DNA of 64,000 nucleotides from Microbacterium maritypicum (GCF_008868125.1 NZ_WAAQ01000001.1:1364001-1428000); one strand, 5' to 3'. Counted from the first letter of the stretch, positions 52,544 through 61,713 are shown. Translations and numbers: made by a program. Notes: a model not told the origin generated them from the sequence alone.

Positions 52544-53561
52544 GGACTTTCCTTTCTTCGGGGGAGCCGAACCGCGACGCGAGGTCGGCGGCTTCAGCGA
52601 GATGATGGCATGCGGCGTCGCCGGTGGGAACCTGTTCCACGCACTGCCGGCGCCGATCCTCGTCGAGGAGGGGGAGCACAGGGCATCGCGTGCGGAACAC
52701 GCACCCGCTGGGCGGGTTGGACGGGTGGGGGAGATCTCCGACGAGACGGATCCGACCGCTGCGGTCGGCCGTCGGGTCCGGGCTCGGCACGGAGGACAGC
52801 AGCGACTGCGTGTACGGGTGCTGTGCAGCGCCGAACACGGTGTCTCTGGTGCCGTGCTCCATGATGCGTCCGAGATACATCACGGCGACCTCGTCGGCGA
52901 AGTGCTTGACGACGGACAGATCGTGAGCGATGAACACGTACGAGATACCGGTGTCGGCCTGGATGTCCTGGAGGAGGTTGATGACCTGCGCCTGCACCGA
53001 GACGTCGAGGGCGGATACGGGTTCGTCGCAGATCACGACGTCGGGCTCCAGGGCGAGCGCTCTGGCGATTCCGACGCGCTGCTTCTGCCCGCCCGAGAAT
53101 TCGTGGGGAAAGCGGTTGTAGTGCTCCGGCCGCAGACCCACACGGTCCATCAGTGCCGACACCCGGTTCTTCATGCCCTCCTTGGGCGAGATGCCCTGGG
53201 CCTGCAAGGGCGCCGCGATCGCGGCGCCGACGCTCTGCCGGGGGTTCAGCGACGACGAGGGATTCTGGAACACCATCTGCACGCGCCGACGGAACTGCTG
53301 CAGATCGGCGCCGCGGAGCTGCGAGACATCGGCACCGTCCAACAGGATGCGCCCCGAGGTGGGGGTGAGCAGGCGCATCAGCAGTCGTCCGGTGGTGGAC
53401 TTCCCGCAGCCGGATTCGCCGACCAGCCCCAGGGTCGATCCGCGCTCGAGGGTGAAGGAGACGCCGTCCACAGCCTTCACCTGCGAGGACCCGCGCAGGA
53501 ATCCCCTGCTGACGCTGAAGTGCTTGGCGAGGTTCTCGACCTTCATCAGCGGCTCGTTCAT
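52530..53561 (-). CDS. peptide/nickel-type ABC transporter ATP-binding protein (DppF/OppF-like)
   Basis: 343-residue ABC ATPase. Walker A GESGCGKS, Walker B VVICDEPVSALD, signature FSGGQKQR, followed by the oligopeptide C-terminal Cys motif (GCVFRTRCPVL). ATG at 53561 overlaps the frame-corrected stop of the upstream ATPase gene (ATGA). With the neighbouring permeases and binding protein it forms an importer for a peptide, opine or N-containing compound. Confidence 0.93.
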   Translation of the reverse strand: MNEPLMKVENLAKHFSVSRGFLRGSSQVKAVDGVSFTLERGSTLGLVGESGCGKSTTGRLLMRLLTPTSGRILLDGADVSQLRGADLQQFRRRVQMVFQNPSSSLNPRQSVGAAIAAPLQAQGISPKEGMKNRVSALMDRVGLRPEHYNRFPHEFSGGQKQRVGIARALALEPDVVICDEPVSALDVSVQAQVINLLQDIQADTGISYVFIAHDLSVVKHFADEVAVMYLGRIMEHGTRDTVFGAAQHPYTQSLLSSVPSPDPTADRSGRIRLVGDLPHPSNPPSGCVFRTRCPVLPLLDEDRRRQCVEQVPTGDAACHHLAEAADLASRFGSPEERKVHADS

Positions 53562-54581
53562 CGGACGACCTCCTGCAGATCGAGTGCGGGGATCGGGGCA
53601 TCGACCTCCGTGAGATGGCAGCGGGCCCGGTGCCCGGAACCGACCACCGTGAGGGCGGGGCGCTCGGTGCGGCACCTGTCGTCAGGGACGAGAGCTGCGA
53701 CCGGGCAACGATCGGCGAAGAGGCATCCCCGGGGGGAGGTCGAGCAGCGAGGGCGGGAAGCCGGGGATCGGGGTGAGACGCCCGGCCTCGTCGACCATCG
53801 AGGGCATCGACGCGAGCAGACCCTGGGCGTAGGGGTGGGCGGTCCGGAAGAACAGATCGTGAACTCCGGCCTCTTCCACGCACTGCCCGCCGTACATGAC
53901 CACGACACGGCGGCAGACCTCGGCGACCACACCCAGATCGTGGGTGACGAAGATGACGGCGGAACCCGTCTCCGCCTGGAGAGAGCCGATCAGATCGAGG
54001 ATCTGTGCCTGCACGGTGACATCGAGCGCCGTGGTGGGCTCGTCGGCGATCAGCAGCTCCGGTTCGCAGATCAGAGCCATCGCGATCATCGCGCGCTGCC
54101 GCATGCCGCCGGAGAACTCGTGCGGATACGAGTCGTAGCGCGCGACCGGATCGGGGATTCCGACCCGGTTCAGCATCTCGATCGCCTGGGCCTTCGCGGC
54201 CTTGGCACTCACTCTGTTGTGCACCCGGTAGGCCTCGGCGATCTGTCGGCCCACGGTGTAGAACGGGTGCATCGCCGACAGCGGATCCTGGAAGATCATC
54301 CCGATCTTGCGGCCGCGATAGGGACGCATCTCCTTCTCGCTGAGCGGCACCAGATCGGTGCCGTCGAACAGGACTTGGCCGGTCACCGTGGCGTTGGTGC
54401 CCTTGAGAAGCCCCATCAGGGTCTGGCTCGTCACGGTCTTGCCCGAGCCGGACTCGCCGACGATGCCGACGGTCTCTCCGCGCTGCACGACCAGGTCCAT
54501 GCCGTTCACGGCATTCACCAGACCGTCGTCGGTGGGGAATGCCACCCGCAGGTCGCGGATGTCCAGGATCGGCGTGGTCAT
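53558..54581 (-). pseudogene. ABC transporter ATP-binding protein (DppD/OppD-like), frameshifted near 53730
   Basis: The reading frame from ATG 54581 carries an intact ABC core ([38 protein letters not shown]) but a 1-nt insertion in the run CCCC-GGGGGG (53727-53736 plus) shifts it, ending at 53682 after 299 residues. The other frame keeps the true C-terminus: the Cys-rich CLFADRCPVAALVPDDRCRT block, ending at 53558 exactly over the next ATG. The gene is therefore either recently broken, strain-variable, or a homopolymer sequencing error. Its start overlaps the permease stop (TGATG). Confidence 0.85.
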
Positions 54582-55579
54582 CAGTTGACCCTTACTCTCG
54601 GGTCGACGCTCGCGTATACGAGATCGACGATGACGTTCGCTGTGATGATGAAGAAGGCGGCGAGCATCGTGATCGCCATGGTCACCGGCAGGTCTCCCGA
54701 TGTCGCGGCGCGCACCGCGGTGAATCCGAGACCGGGGACGGAGAAGATCTGCTCCGTCAGGACGGCACCGCCCAGGAGAGCGCCGATGTCCAGGCCCAGC
54801 ATCGTGATGATCGGGGTGATCCCCGCCCGGACGCCGTGCGTCGTGATCCGACCGGGGCCCAGCCCCTTCGCGCGGGCGGTGCGCATGTAGTCCTCGCCGA
54901 AGGTCTCGATCATGTTGTTGCGCGTGATGCGGATGTACTGCGCGCTGAACAGGATCGCCAGCGCCACCCAGGGCAGCAGATAGTTCGTGAACCACGCGCC
55001 GGGGCCGGCCGGGCCGAACGGAGAGGAGATCTGATTGCTCGTGAAGGGCAGCCAGTGCAGCACGCTCACGAACACGAGCAGGAGCAGGAGCCCCGTGACG
55101 GGAACGGGGAGCGACACGCCGACGGAGGCGGCGCCGACGATGAGCTTGTCGGTTGCCCTGCCCTTGCGCAGAGCCGCGAGCAATCCCAGACCGACGCCGA
55201 CCACGGTCCACAGCACGACGGCGCCGACCGCGATCGAGATCGTGTAGGGGAGTGCCCGGACGATGACGTCGGTGACGTTCTCGTTGGTCTGGAAGGACTT
55301 GCCCAGGCACGGCCAGGCGCACACCTGCTCGGCGCCCGGAGCGCCGATGAGCCGCTCTCCGAAGAGGCCGCTGAGGTAGGTGAAGTACTGCACCAGGAAC
55401 GGCTTGTCCATGCCGAGGGCGACGCGCGCCTGGGCGATGCGGTCAGGGGTGCACTCCTGTCCGCAGGCGGCGGCCGCAGGGTCTGCGGGGCCGACCTGGA
55501 ACAGGGCGAACGTCACGAAGCTCACGACGAGCAGGAGGATGACCAGCGCGGTCACGCGGCGGACGATGAATCCGAACAT
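54581..55579 (-). CDS. ABC transporter permease (DppB/OppB-like)
   Basis: 332-residue inner-membrane permease with six helices and the characteristic N-terminal helix (RVTALVILLLVVSFVTFALF). The cytoplasmic EAA-type loop GLGFTAVRAATSGDLPV is present. A long extracytoplasmic region between helices 1 and 2 includes two Cys. Stop overlaps the next start by one base. Confidence 0.93.
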   Translation of the reverse strand: MFGFIVRRVTALVILLLVVSFVTFALFQVGPADPAAAACGQECTPDRIAQARVALGMDKPFLVQYFTYLSGLFGERLIGAPGAEQVCAWPCLGKSFQTNENVTDVIVRALPYTISIAVGAVVLWTVVGVGLGLLAALRKGRATDKLIVGAASVGVSLPVPVTGLLLLLVFVSVLHWLPFTSNQISSPFGPAGPGAWFTNYLLPWVALAILFSAQYIRITRNNMIETFGEDYMRTARAKGLGPGRITTHGVRAGITPIITMLGLDIGALLGGAVLTEQIFSVPGLGFTAVRAATSGDLPVTMAITMLAAFFIITANVIVDLVYASVDPRVRVN

Positions 55580-55648
55580 TTCTGTCCCGTACGGGGCCGA
55601 CCGATCGCGCGGTCGGCCCCGTCCTTTCCGGAGGTGTCGTGTCGGCCG

Positions 55649-57373
55649 TTACTGCTCGACGCCGATGGTGGACAGATCGATGCTTCCGAAGAAGTACCCC
55701 ACCTGGGCGTTATGGATCTTCGAGCCCACGACGCTGTTGGTGAAGGTGCGGATCAGCGGGACGAGCGGGTAGGACTCCATCGCCTCGTTGTACAGCTCGG
55801 CCCACTGGGTGTTCAGCTCTTCCGAAGTGCCGTTGGTGTTGCGCAGCTCGTACATCTCGCCGGAGAGCGTGTCGTCGAAGAAGCGGGAGATGTTGCTGAA
55901 GCCGTAGGTCGTGCCGTCCAGGCTCGGTCCGATGTTGGGATCGACCGTGGTGCGTGTCGAGCCGGATGCCGCACCGCCGCACCAGCCTGCGCGTGCGATG
56001 TCGGGCATCTCGTCGCTGGCCAGCACCGTGTAGTAGTTCGCCGAGGGGATCGGCACGAGCTGCAGGTCGATGCCGAGCTCCGTGAAGTTCTGCTGAAGCA
56101 CGGTGCCGAGGTTCTTGTAGCGGTCGATCGCGTTCGAGTAGCCGTAGGTCAACGAAGCGGGGACGTCCTTGCCCTCGAGGAGCTTCTTGGCGGCGTCGAG
56201 CTGCGGGGCGCCGTCGATGTCGAGGTCGGTGGTCTCGGCGACGTACCCGACCTGGGCGTCGTTCAGGTACGAGTTGGTGAGCTTGCCGAAGCGTGCTCCG
56301 CCGTACTGCACCTGGATCGCCGCACGGTCCATGGCCAGCGCGAGAGCGTGACGCACCTCGGGGTCCCTGATGGTCTCGGTGTTGAAGTTGAGCACGTCGG
56401 TGCAGCCGAGCAGCCCGGACGCGGTGCGGTCGGCGACGGATGCCTCGGTTAGACGCGCCGTGTCCGATGCCTGGAGTGCGCCGTTCGAGTCGAGCGTGAT
56501 CGCGGTGGGATCGGCGTCGGAGATCAGCTGTTGGCTGATCGTCGCCTGCGCGGTCGACAGCGAGAACGTGAACGTGTCCGGCAGCGCGGTGCGGTTCTCG
56601 TCGGTCGCGGGATCCCATGAGGGGTTGCGCACGAGCTTCAGCTCGCGGCCGCGGTCGTAGCTCTCGATCATGTACGGGCCCGACGAGATCGGGTGGTTCG
56701 TGTAGTCGAGCATGGTGTCCTTGGCCTGCGGCACCGGTGCGGTGTTCGAGCGGGACACGAGGGCAGCGAAGTCGGGGTTCGGCTGCTTCAGGTGGAACAC
56801 GACCGTCTTGTCGTCGGGGGTCTCCACGGCGGTCAGGTCGCCGCCGCCGGAGTACGGGCCCTTGTAGTCGTCGGCGGCGAGGGCGGAGTTCAGCTCCTTC
56901 GGCGCCTGCGTGAAGACGTCGCGCGCGAAGGTGCGGGCGATGCCGTACTTCACATCGGCGGCGGTGATCGGCGTGCCGTCCTCGTACTTCAGGCCGTCCT
57001 TGAGCGTGTAGGTCCAGGTGAGGCCGTCTTCCGAGGCGGTGCCGGTGTCGGTCGCCAGATCGGCGACGATCGTCGGCGGCTCGCCCGCGGTCTCCTTCGC
57101 CATCGTCAGGGTGCGGTAGTAGAGCTGGCCGACGTTCGCGGTCTGCACGTAGTTGCTGTTGCCGGGATCGAGGGTCATGAAGTCGCTCGACATCAGCACG
57201 TTGACGTTGCCGCCGGCTTCATCGAAACCCGGCTGGACGATGTGCGCGGCATACGGATCCTTCGAGCCGGTGGGCGCGGACTGCCCGTTCTGGGCGGTGA
57301 CGCTGGTGCAGCCGGTGACGACCAGGGCGATGGCCACGGTCGCAGCGGCGAGCAGGGGACTGCGGTGTCTCAT
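55649..57373 (-). CDS. ABC transporter substrate-binding lipoprotein (family 5)
   Basis: 574-residue extracytoplasmic binding protein (SBP_bac_5 family). Signal lipobox LVVTGC with Cys22 from ATG 57373; the in-frame GTG 78 nt upstream would bury it. The body carries typical family blocks (GGNVNVLMSSDFMTLDPG, ADLATDTGTASEDGLTWTYTLKDG, HALAMAMDRAAI-like). Ligand likely a peptide or a nitrogenous compound, guided by the adjoining amidohydrolases. Confidence 0.92.
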   Translation of the reverse strand: MRHRSPLLAAATVAIALVVTGCTSVTAQNGQSAPTGSKDPYAAHIVQPGFDEAGGNVNVLMSSDFMTLDPGNSNYVQTANVGQLYYRTLTMAKETAGEPPTIVADLATDTGTASEDGLTWTYTLKDGLKYEDGTPITAADVKYGIARTFARDVFTQAPKELNSALAADDYKGPYSGGGDLTAVETPDDKTVVFHLKQPNPDFAALVSRSNTAPVPQAKDTMLDYTNHPISSGPYMIESYDRGRELKLVRNPSWDPATDENRTALPDTFTFSLSTAQATISQQLISDADPTAITLDSNGALQASDTARLTEASVADRTASGLLGCTDVLNFNTETIRDPEVRHALALAMDRAAIQVQYGGARFGKLTNSYLNDAQVGYVAETTDLDIDGAPQLDAAKKLLEGKDVPASLTYGYSNAIDRYKNLGTVLQQNFTELGIDLQLVPIPSANYYTVLASDEMPDIARAGWCGGAASGSTRTTVDPNIGPSLDGTTYGFSNISRFFDDTLSGEMYELRNTNGTSEELNTQWAELYNEAMESYPLVPLIRTFTNSVVGSKIHNAQVGYFFGSIDLSTIGVEQ

Positions 57374-57419
57374 GACTCGTTCTCTTTCGGTGAGGGTCGG
57401 GTGTTCGGGGTCGGGAGGG

Positions 57420-58433
57420 TCAGTTGCGGGAGGCCTTGGGATCGAGCGCATCGCGCACGGCGTCGCCGAGAAGGTTGAAGGCGAGCACCGTGATGATGAG
57501 GGCGGTGCCGGGCACGATGAGGAACCAGGGGTCGCTGAGGTACCAGTTGCCTGCCTGGGCGGCGTTGAGCATCTGCCCCCAGGAGGGGGTCGGGTCCTTC
57601 ACGCCGACGCCGAGGAACGACAGCGCGGCCTCGGCGGAGATGTTCGCGGGGATCATCATGGTCGCGTAGACGAGGACGACACCGAGGACGTTCGGGATCA
57701 CCTGACGGAAGATGATCGTCCGGTGCGAGGCGCCGTACGACTTCGCCGCCTCGATGTACTCCTGCTCGCGGATGCTGAGCACCTGCCCGCGGACGACCCG
57801 TGCCAGGTACGCCCAGCCGAAGAAGCCGAGGATCAGAACGAGCGACGCGATCGGAACGAAGCTGCCCTGGCCGAGCGGGGTGTCCCGCAGCCGGGACTGC
57901 AGGATCGGGGTGAGGGAGAGCACCAGGAGCAGGTGCGGGAACGCCAGGAACAGATCGATGATGCGGCTGATGACCATGTCGACCTTGCCGCCGAAGTAGC
58001 CGGCCGCGGCGCCGAGAACGGTGCCGAGGACGACCGAGACCACGGTCGACAGGAGGGCGATCAGCAGGGAGACCTGCGCTCCGTAGGCGATGCGCGCGAA
58101 GATGTCGCGTCCGAGTCCCGGCTCGACGCCGAGCCAGTGCTCCACCGACGGGTACATGTATGCGGGCAGGGGCAGGCCGGGGGTGTTGAAGTTGTCGAGG
58201 ACGTCGGGCCCGGTGTTCGTGGTGAACGGGTCTTGGCCTTCGATCGCGACCAGCACGGGGGCGAGGAGGGCGAAGAGCACGATCGCGACCACGACTCCGA
58301 AGGAGACGAGGGCGACCGGACTCCGGCGGATGCGCAACCAGGCCGTGCCGAGAAGCGAGCGTCCGGTCGCGATCTTCGGCGGCGCTGTGGGCAGCGCCTC
58401 CGTCTTCGGGGTCAGCGTCTGGGAGTCCGTCAC
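57420..58433 (-). CDS. ABC transporter permease (DppC/OppC-like)
   Basis: 337-residue permease, first gene of the minus-strand importer operon. Six helices; the conserved GASHRTIIFRQVIPNVLGVVLVYATMMIPANISAEAALSFLGVGV block contacts the ATPase. GTG at 58433 with Shine-Dalgarno AAGGAAG replaces the longer in-frame start at 58595, which would cross the operator region. TACAAT (58470-58475, minus) is the likely -10. Confidence 0.9.
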   Translation of the reverse strand: MTDSQTLTPKTEALPTAPPKIATGRSLLGTAWLRIRRSPVALVSFGVVVAIVLFALLAPVLVAIEGQDPFTTNTGPDVLDNFNTPGLPLPAYMYPSVEHWLGVEPGLGRDIFARIAYGAQVSLLIALLSTVVSVVLGTVLGAAAGYFGGKVDMVISRIIDLFLAFPHLLLVLSLTPILQSRLRDTPLGQGSFVPIASLVLILGFFGWAYLARVVRGQVLSIREQEYIEAAKSYGASHRTIIFRQVIPNVLGVVLVYATMMIPANISAEAALSFLGVGVKDPTPSWGQMLNAAQAGNWYLSDPWFLIVPGTALIITVLAFNLLGDAVRDALDPKASRN

Positions 58434-58469
58434 GATCTTCCTTGATGGTTCGGGGAGCGGGTGCTCAGA

Positions 58470-58480
58470 ATTGTATACCA
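58470..58480 (-). promoter_or_regulatory. operator A and -10 of the ABC operon
   Basis: TTGTATACCA on the plus strand (58471-58480) overlaps TACAAT on the minus strand, the likely -10 of the ABC operon. GTATAC is the core expected for FCD-type GntR regulators. Confidence 0.6.
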
Positions 58481-58492
58481 GCGTTCGCGATG

Positions 58493-58506
58493 TTGGGATA
58501 CCAAAA
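58493..58506. promoter_or_regulatory. operator B
   Basis: TTGGGATACCAAAA, 23 bp from operator A measured between the ACCA ends. Confidence 0.55.
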
Positions 58507-58547
58507 TTCAGAAAATCCCGAGTTTCAGTCTTAGAAGTCGACGGTGC

Positions 58548-58577
58548 TTGAAGAGCTGGAGTGGCGTGGGGTAGATT
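58548..58577 (+). promoter_or_regulatory. promoter of the divergent amidohydrolase
   Basis: TTGAAG (58548-58553), 18-nt spacer, TAGATT (58572-58577); operator C begins inside the -10. Confidence 0.55.
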
Positions 58578-58590
58578 TTGGATACCAAAT
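58576..58590. promoter_or_regulatory. operator C
   Basis: TTTTGGATACCAAAT: near-perfect palindrome TTTGG-ATA-CCAAA covering the expected transcription start of the amidohydrolase. Confidence 0.6.
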
Positions 58591-58615
58591 CGCATCTCAG
58601 ATCATCGGGGCTCTC

Positions 58616-60082
58616 ATGCGCACACTTCTCACCGCCGACCACGTGCTGGTGTTCGACGGCACCTCCCACCGGGAGATCCGGACGGGGGCCGTGGTCGTCG
58701 AAGACGATCTGATCGTCTTCGCCGGTCCCGCTGAGAGCGCGCCGTCCGACATCGACGAACGCATCGACCTCGGCGAGAGCCTGCTGATGCCGGGGCTCAT
58801 CGATCTGGATGCGCTCACCGACATCGACCACCTGATCCTGGACGCCTGGGGTACACGCGAGCAGGCTGCTCGTCTGCAGTGGTCGGAGGAGTACTTCGAT
58901 GCGCGGCACCACGTCTTCGACGACGATGAGCGCGCTCGCATCCGCGAGATCGCCCTCGTGCAGCTCGCCCTGCACGGCATCACGAGCTACATGCCCATCG
59001 CATCGGAGGTGCACTCGGTCTGGGCGGAGTCGGCGGCCGATCTGCACCGGATGGCGTCCTTCTCGCGCACGCTCGGTCTGCGCGGATTCCTCGGCCCGTC
59101 CTATCGCTCGGGCGTGAACGTCGTCACGGCCGAGGGTGAGCGTGTGGTGCGCTTCGCGCCGGACGAGGGAGAGGCCGGGCTCGCCGACGCCGTCCGCTTC
59201 CATGACGAGATGGCCGCGCTCGGCGACCCACTGCTCACGCCGGTCTTCCTGCCCTGCCGTATCGAGACGCTGACTCCCGAGCTTCTCTCGGCGACGGCCG
59301 TGGCGGCTGCGGAGCGTGGCGCGATCGTGAGGTTGCACGCGTTGCAGGGTGAGGTGGAGCGCGAACTGATCCTGGAAGAGCACGGCTGCACGCCGCTCGA
59401 CCTGATCGAGGAACGAGGGCTCCTGAACGATCGCCTCATCGTTCCGCACGGCGTGTTCCTCGACGTGAACCCGCGTGTGCACGGTGAGGACAGGGGCGAT
59501 CTCGCCCGTCTCGTCGCGGCCGGGGTGTCGATCGTGCACTGCCCGTTGACCAACGCGCGCTACGGCTCGGAGCTCGAGACGTTCGGGCGGTATCGCGATG
59601 CCGGGGTGAATATCGCCCTCGGCACGGACTCGTTCCCGCCCGACCTCATCCGCGGCATCGACACCGGTGTGTCGGTTGCGAAGGTGCAAAACGGCAGTCT
59701 CGCTGCCGGTGACCTCGCCGGATACGTCGATGCGGTGACGCTCGGCGGTGCGAAGGCGCTCCACCGAGCGGACCTCGGTCGGATCTCCGTCGGCGCCCAG
59801 GCCGACCTGACGGCCTTCCGACTGGACGACGTGCGGATGGGTGCTGTGGAGGACCCGCTGCGCACTCTGGTCCTCAACGGCACGGCCCGCGATGCCTGCC
59901 TGACGATGGTCGCCGGCAGGGTCGTCATGCGCGACGGCAGGATCGACGGCATCGACCTCGACGCGATTCGCGACGACACGCAGATCCTCTTCGCGCGTAT
60001 GCGGAACGCCTACACTGGGCGCGACCATCGGTGCGGAACGACGGGCGAGCTCTTCCCTCCGGTCTTCCCCCTCCATGCCTGA
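58616..60082 (+). CDS. amidohydrolase/chlorohydrolase family protein with altered metal site
   Basis: 488 residues. The amidohydrolase fold is clear (MRTLLTADHVLVFDG, LIVPHGVFLDVNPRVHGED, SIVHCPLTNARYG, LGTDSFPPDLIRG, C-terminal VAGRVVMRDGRIDG). His241, His278 and Asp338 are present, but the HxH of strand 1 is replaced by LIDLDALTDIDH (Asp63, Asp65). This could mean a mononuclear or non-metal active site. ATG 58616 starts the typical TADHVLVFDG strand; the in-frame start 58544 lies upstream of the promoter. Divergent from the ABC importer and followed by the GntR gene. Confidence 0.87.
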   Translation: MRTLLTADHVLVFDGTSHREIRTGAVVVEDDLIVFAGPAESAPSDIDERIDLGESLLMPGLIDLDALTDIDHLILDAWGTREQAARLQWSEEYFDARHHVFDDDERARIREIALVQLALHGITSYMPIASEVHSVWAESAADLHRMASFSRTLGLRGFLGPSYRSGVNVVTAEGERVVRFAPDEGEAGLADAVRFHDEMAALGDPLLTPVFLPCRIETLTPELLSATAVAAAERGAIVRLHALQGEVERELILEEHGCTPLDLIEERGLLNDRLIVPHGVFLDVNPRVHGEDRGDLARLVAAGVSIVHCPLTNARYGSELETFGRYRDAGVNIALGTDSFPPDLIRGIDTGVSVAKVQNGSLAAGDLAGYVDAVTLGGAKALHRADLGRISVGAQADLTAFRLDDVRMGAVEDPLRTLVLNGTARDACLTMVAGRVVMRDGRIDGIDLDAIRDDTQILFARMRNAYTGRDHRCGTTGELFPPVFPLHA

Positions 60083-60101
60083 CATCCCGAGAGGTTCCGC
60101 G

Positions 60102-60767
60102 ATGAGTTCCGACAGCACGATCACCGATGGATCCGCCCTCGCCGAGCGGGTCTATCGCGGCGTGCTGCACAGGATCATCGTCGGGGAGCTCACGCCGGGG
60201 GCGTGGCTGAAGGAGAGGGACCTCTCCGAGCGGTTCGAGGTCTCACGCGTGCCCGTCCGTCAAGCGCTGCAGCGTCTGGAGACCGAGGGATTCGTCGTCG
60301 CCACGCGCAACAAGGGAGCCAGTGTCACTCCGGTGACGAGAGCCGACGTCGAGGAGCTCTACGACGCGCGTCTGTGCATCGAACCCTATGCCACGCGGCA
60401 CGCCGCGCAGCGTGTGCACTCGGGAGCAGCCAGCGCCGATCGGCTGCGCGAGCTTCTCGAGCGCGCTCTCGCGCCGGGGGAGACGGTGGAGCTGGGGGAG
60501 TCCAATCTCGGCTTCCACCTCGAGATCGTCCGGCTCTCGGGGAACCGCATCCTCGAACGCAGTCTCGCGCCGATGCTCGGTCGGATGCAGTGGATCTTCG
60601 GGATCACGCATGCCACGCGCGAGCAGGAGCACGCGGTGGAGCATCAGCAGCTGCTCGATGCGATCGTCGCCGGTCGCGGAGAGGTCGCCGCCGCCCAGGC
60701 CTACGCGCACATCGAGCAGGGTCGAGAGCCCATCATCGAAGCCCTCGCCGAGGCGCTCCACTGGTAG
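60102..60767 (+). CDS. GntR family transcriptional regulator (FCD domain)
   Basis: 221-residue regulator: winged helix-turn-helix (about 15-75, LSERFEVSRVPVRQALQRLETEGFV) and FCD ligand domain. Metal ligands of FCD proteins match Asn135 (usually Asp), His139, His181 and His203. ATG 60102 has GAGAGG 7 nt upstream; the alternative ATG 60075 overlaps the previous gene. Probably represses the divergent cluster until its substrate or a product binds; three operators lie at 58471-58590. Confidence 0.9.
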   Translation: MSSDSTITDGSALAERVYRGVLHRIIVGELTPGAWLKERDLSERFEVSRVPVRQALQRLETEGFVVATRNKGASVTPVTRADVEELYDARLCIEPYATRHAAQRVHSGAASADRLRELLERALAPGETVELGESNLGFHLEIVRLSGNRILERSLAPMLGRMQWIFGITHATREQEHAVEHQQLLDAIVAGRGEVAAAQAYAHIEQGREPIIEALAEALHW

Positions 60768-60790
60768 CGAGGGGTTGACCCCCTCCCGGG

Positions 60791-60828
60791 TTTCCGATAG
60801 GAAAGTAGAAAGCTTTCCATACGGAAAG
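60791..60828 (+). promoter_or_regulatory. paired palindromes CTTTCC-N4-GGAAAG
   Basis: Site 1: TTTCC-GATA-GGAAA (60791-60804); site 2: CTTTCC-ATAC-GGAAAG (60813-60828). Centres are 23 bp apart, about two helical turns. They sit just before the Shine-Dalgarno GGAGGAGG of the next gene and are likely bound by the winged-helix protein encoded in the same unit. Confidence 0.65.
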
Positions 60829-60843
60829 TGGAGGAGGTTCGAC

Positions 60844-61713
60844 GTGCAGCAGAAGCCGATTCCCGGTCAGGATGCCCTCGATCCGCCCGATGCCGACGTC
60901 GCGCGCCAGTATCTGGCGGCCGCGGATGCGGTGGTGGAGCGCCGGGACCGTGCCATCGACCGACGCGCGCTCGCCGGGCTCCAGATGGTCAATGCGGCTG
61001 TCACGGCCGGGTATCTCGTGGCGTTCGCGCTCGTCCTCCGGCAGGACGACGTCCTCGCCTCCCAGGTGATCCTGTTCACGTTCCTGGTGTGGGTGCAGCT
61101 GGCGAGCGGGATGGCTCAGCGCCACGGGATGCAGTGGCGCTGGAGTGCTTCACGGTGGCCGCTTCTTCTGGGTGGCGGCGTCGTTCTCGTCGGCGCGGTC
61201 CTCGTGTTCGGATTCGTGGCGTTGGATACGAGGCTCCCCGTCGGCATGCTGCTCATCCCGGCGGGCTTGGTCCTGGTGGGTATAGGAGGTTACGGCGCGG
61301 TTCAGCTCGTGCGCGCGGCCGGTGATCCGCGACCCCCGCGGCCTTCACCCCTCGCGCTCCCCACCGCCCTTCGGTGGGGGACTGTTCTCGTCGGCGTCGT
61401 ACTCGGTGTGCTGACCATGCTCGCCGGAGCGCCCGACGGTGTGCTCAGGAGCGTGATCACGCTCCTGGTGATGCTGGCGCTGTTCACCTGGCTGGTGGTG
61501 TTCAACACACCCGTGGGCCTGCCCGCCGTCGGGGCCTCGTGGCGCTGGCCGCACGTCACGGCCTTCCTTCTGGCGGCCTGCGTCCCCGTGGCACTCGTGC
61601 TCGGCGGAGACGTGCTCGGTGATCGGGGGCTCGCGGGCGTCGTCGGCGGCGCGGTCGTGATGGTGCTCGTCATCGTCGCGTCCTTCATCCCCGGGCGGGC
61701 GAGCCGTGGCTGA
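60844..61713 (+). CDS. multi-span membrane protein
   Basis: 289 residues, with about seven to eight transmembrane helices after a 40-residue soluble start. No family name is recognised. GTG 60844 follows GGAGGAGG at 8 nt. It is co-directional with a winged-helix regulator whose start overlaps its end by 8 bp, an arrangement seen in small permease/regulator pairs. Possible role in efflux or envelope sensing is speculation. Confidence 0.82.
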   Translation: MQQKPIPGQDALDPPDADVARQYLAAADAVVERRDRAIDRRALAGLQMVNAAVTAGYLVAFALVLRQDDVLASQVILFTFLVWVQLASGMAQRHGMQWRWSASRWPLLLGGGVVLVGAVLVFGFVALDTRLPVGMLLIPAGLVLVGIGGYGAVQLVRAAGDPRPPRPSPLALPTALRWGTVLVGVVLGVLTMLAGAPDGVLRSVITLLVMLALFTWLVVFNTPVGLPAVGASWRWPHVTAFLLAACVPVALVLGGDVLGDRGLAGVVGGAVVMVLVIVASFIPGRASRG

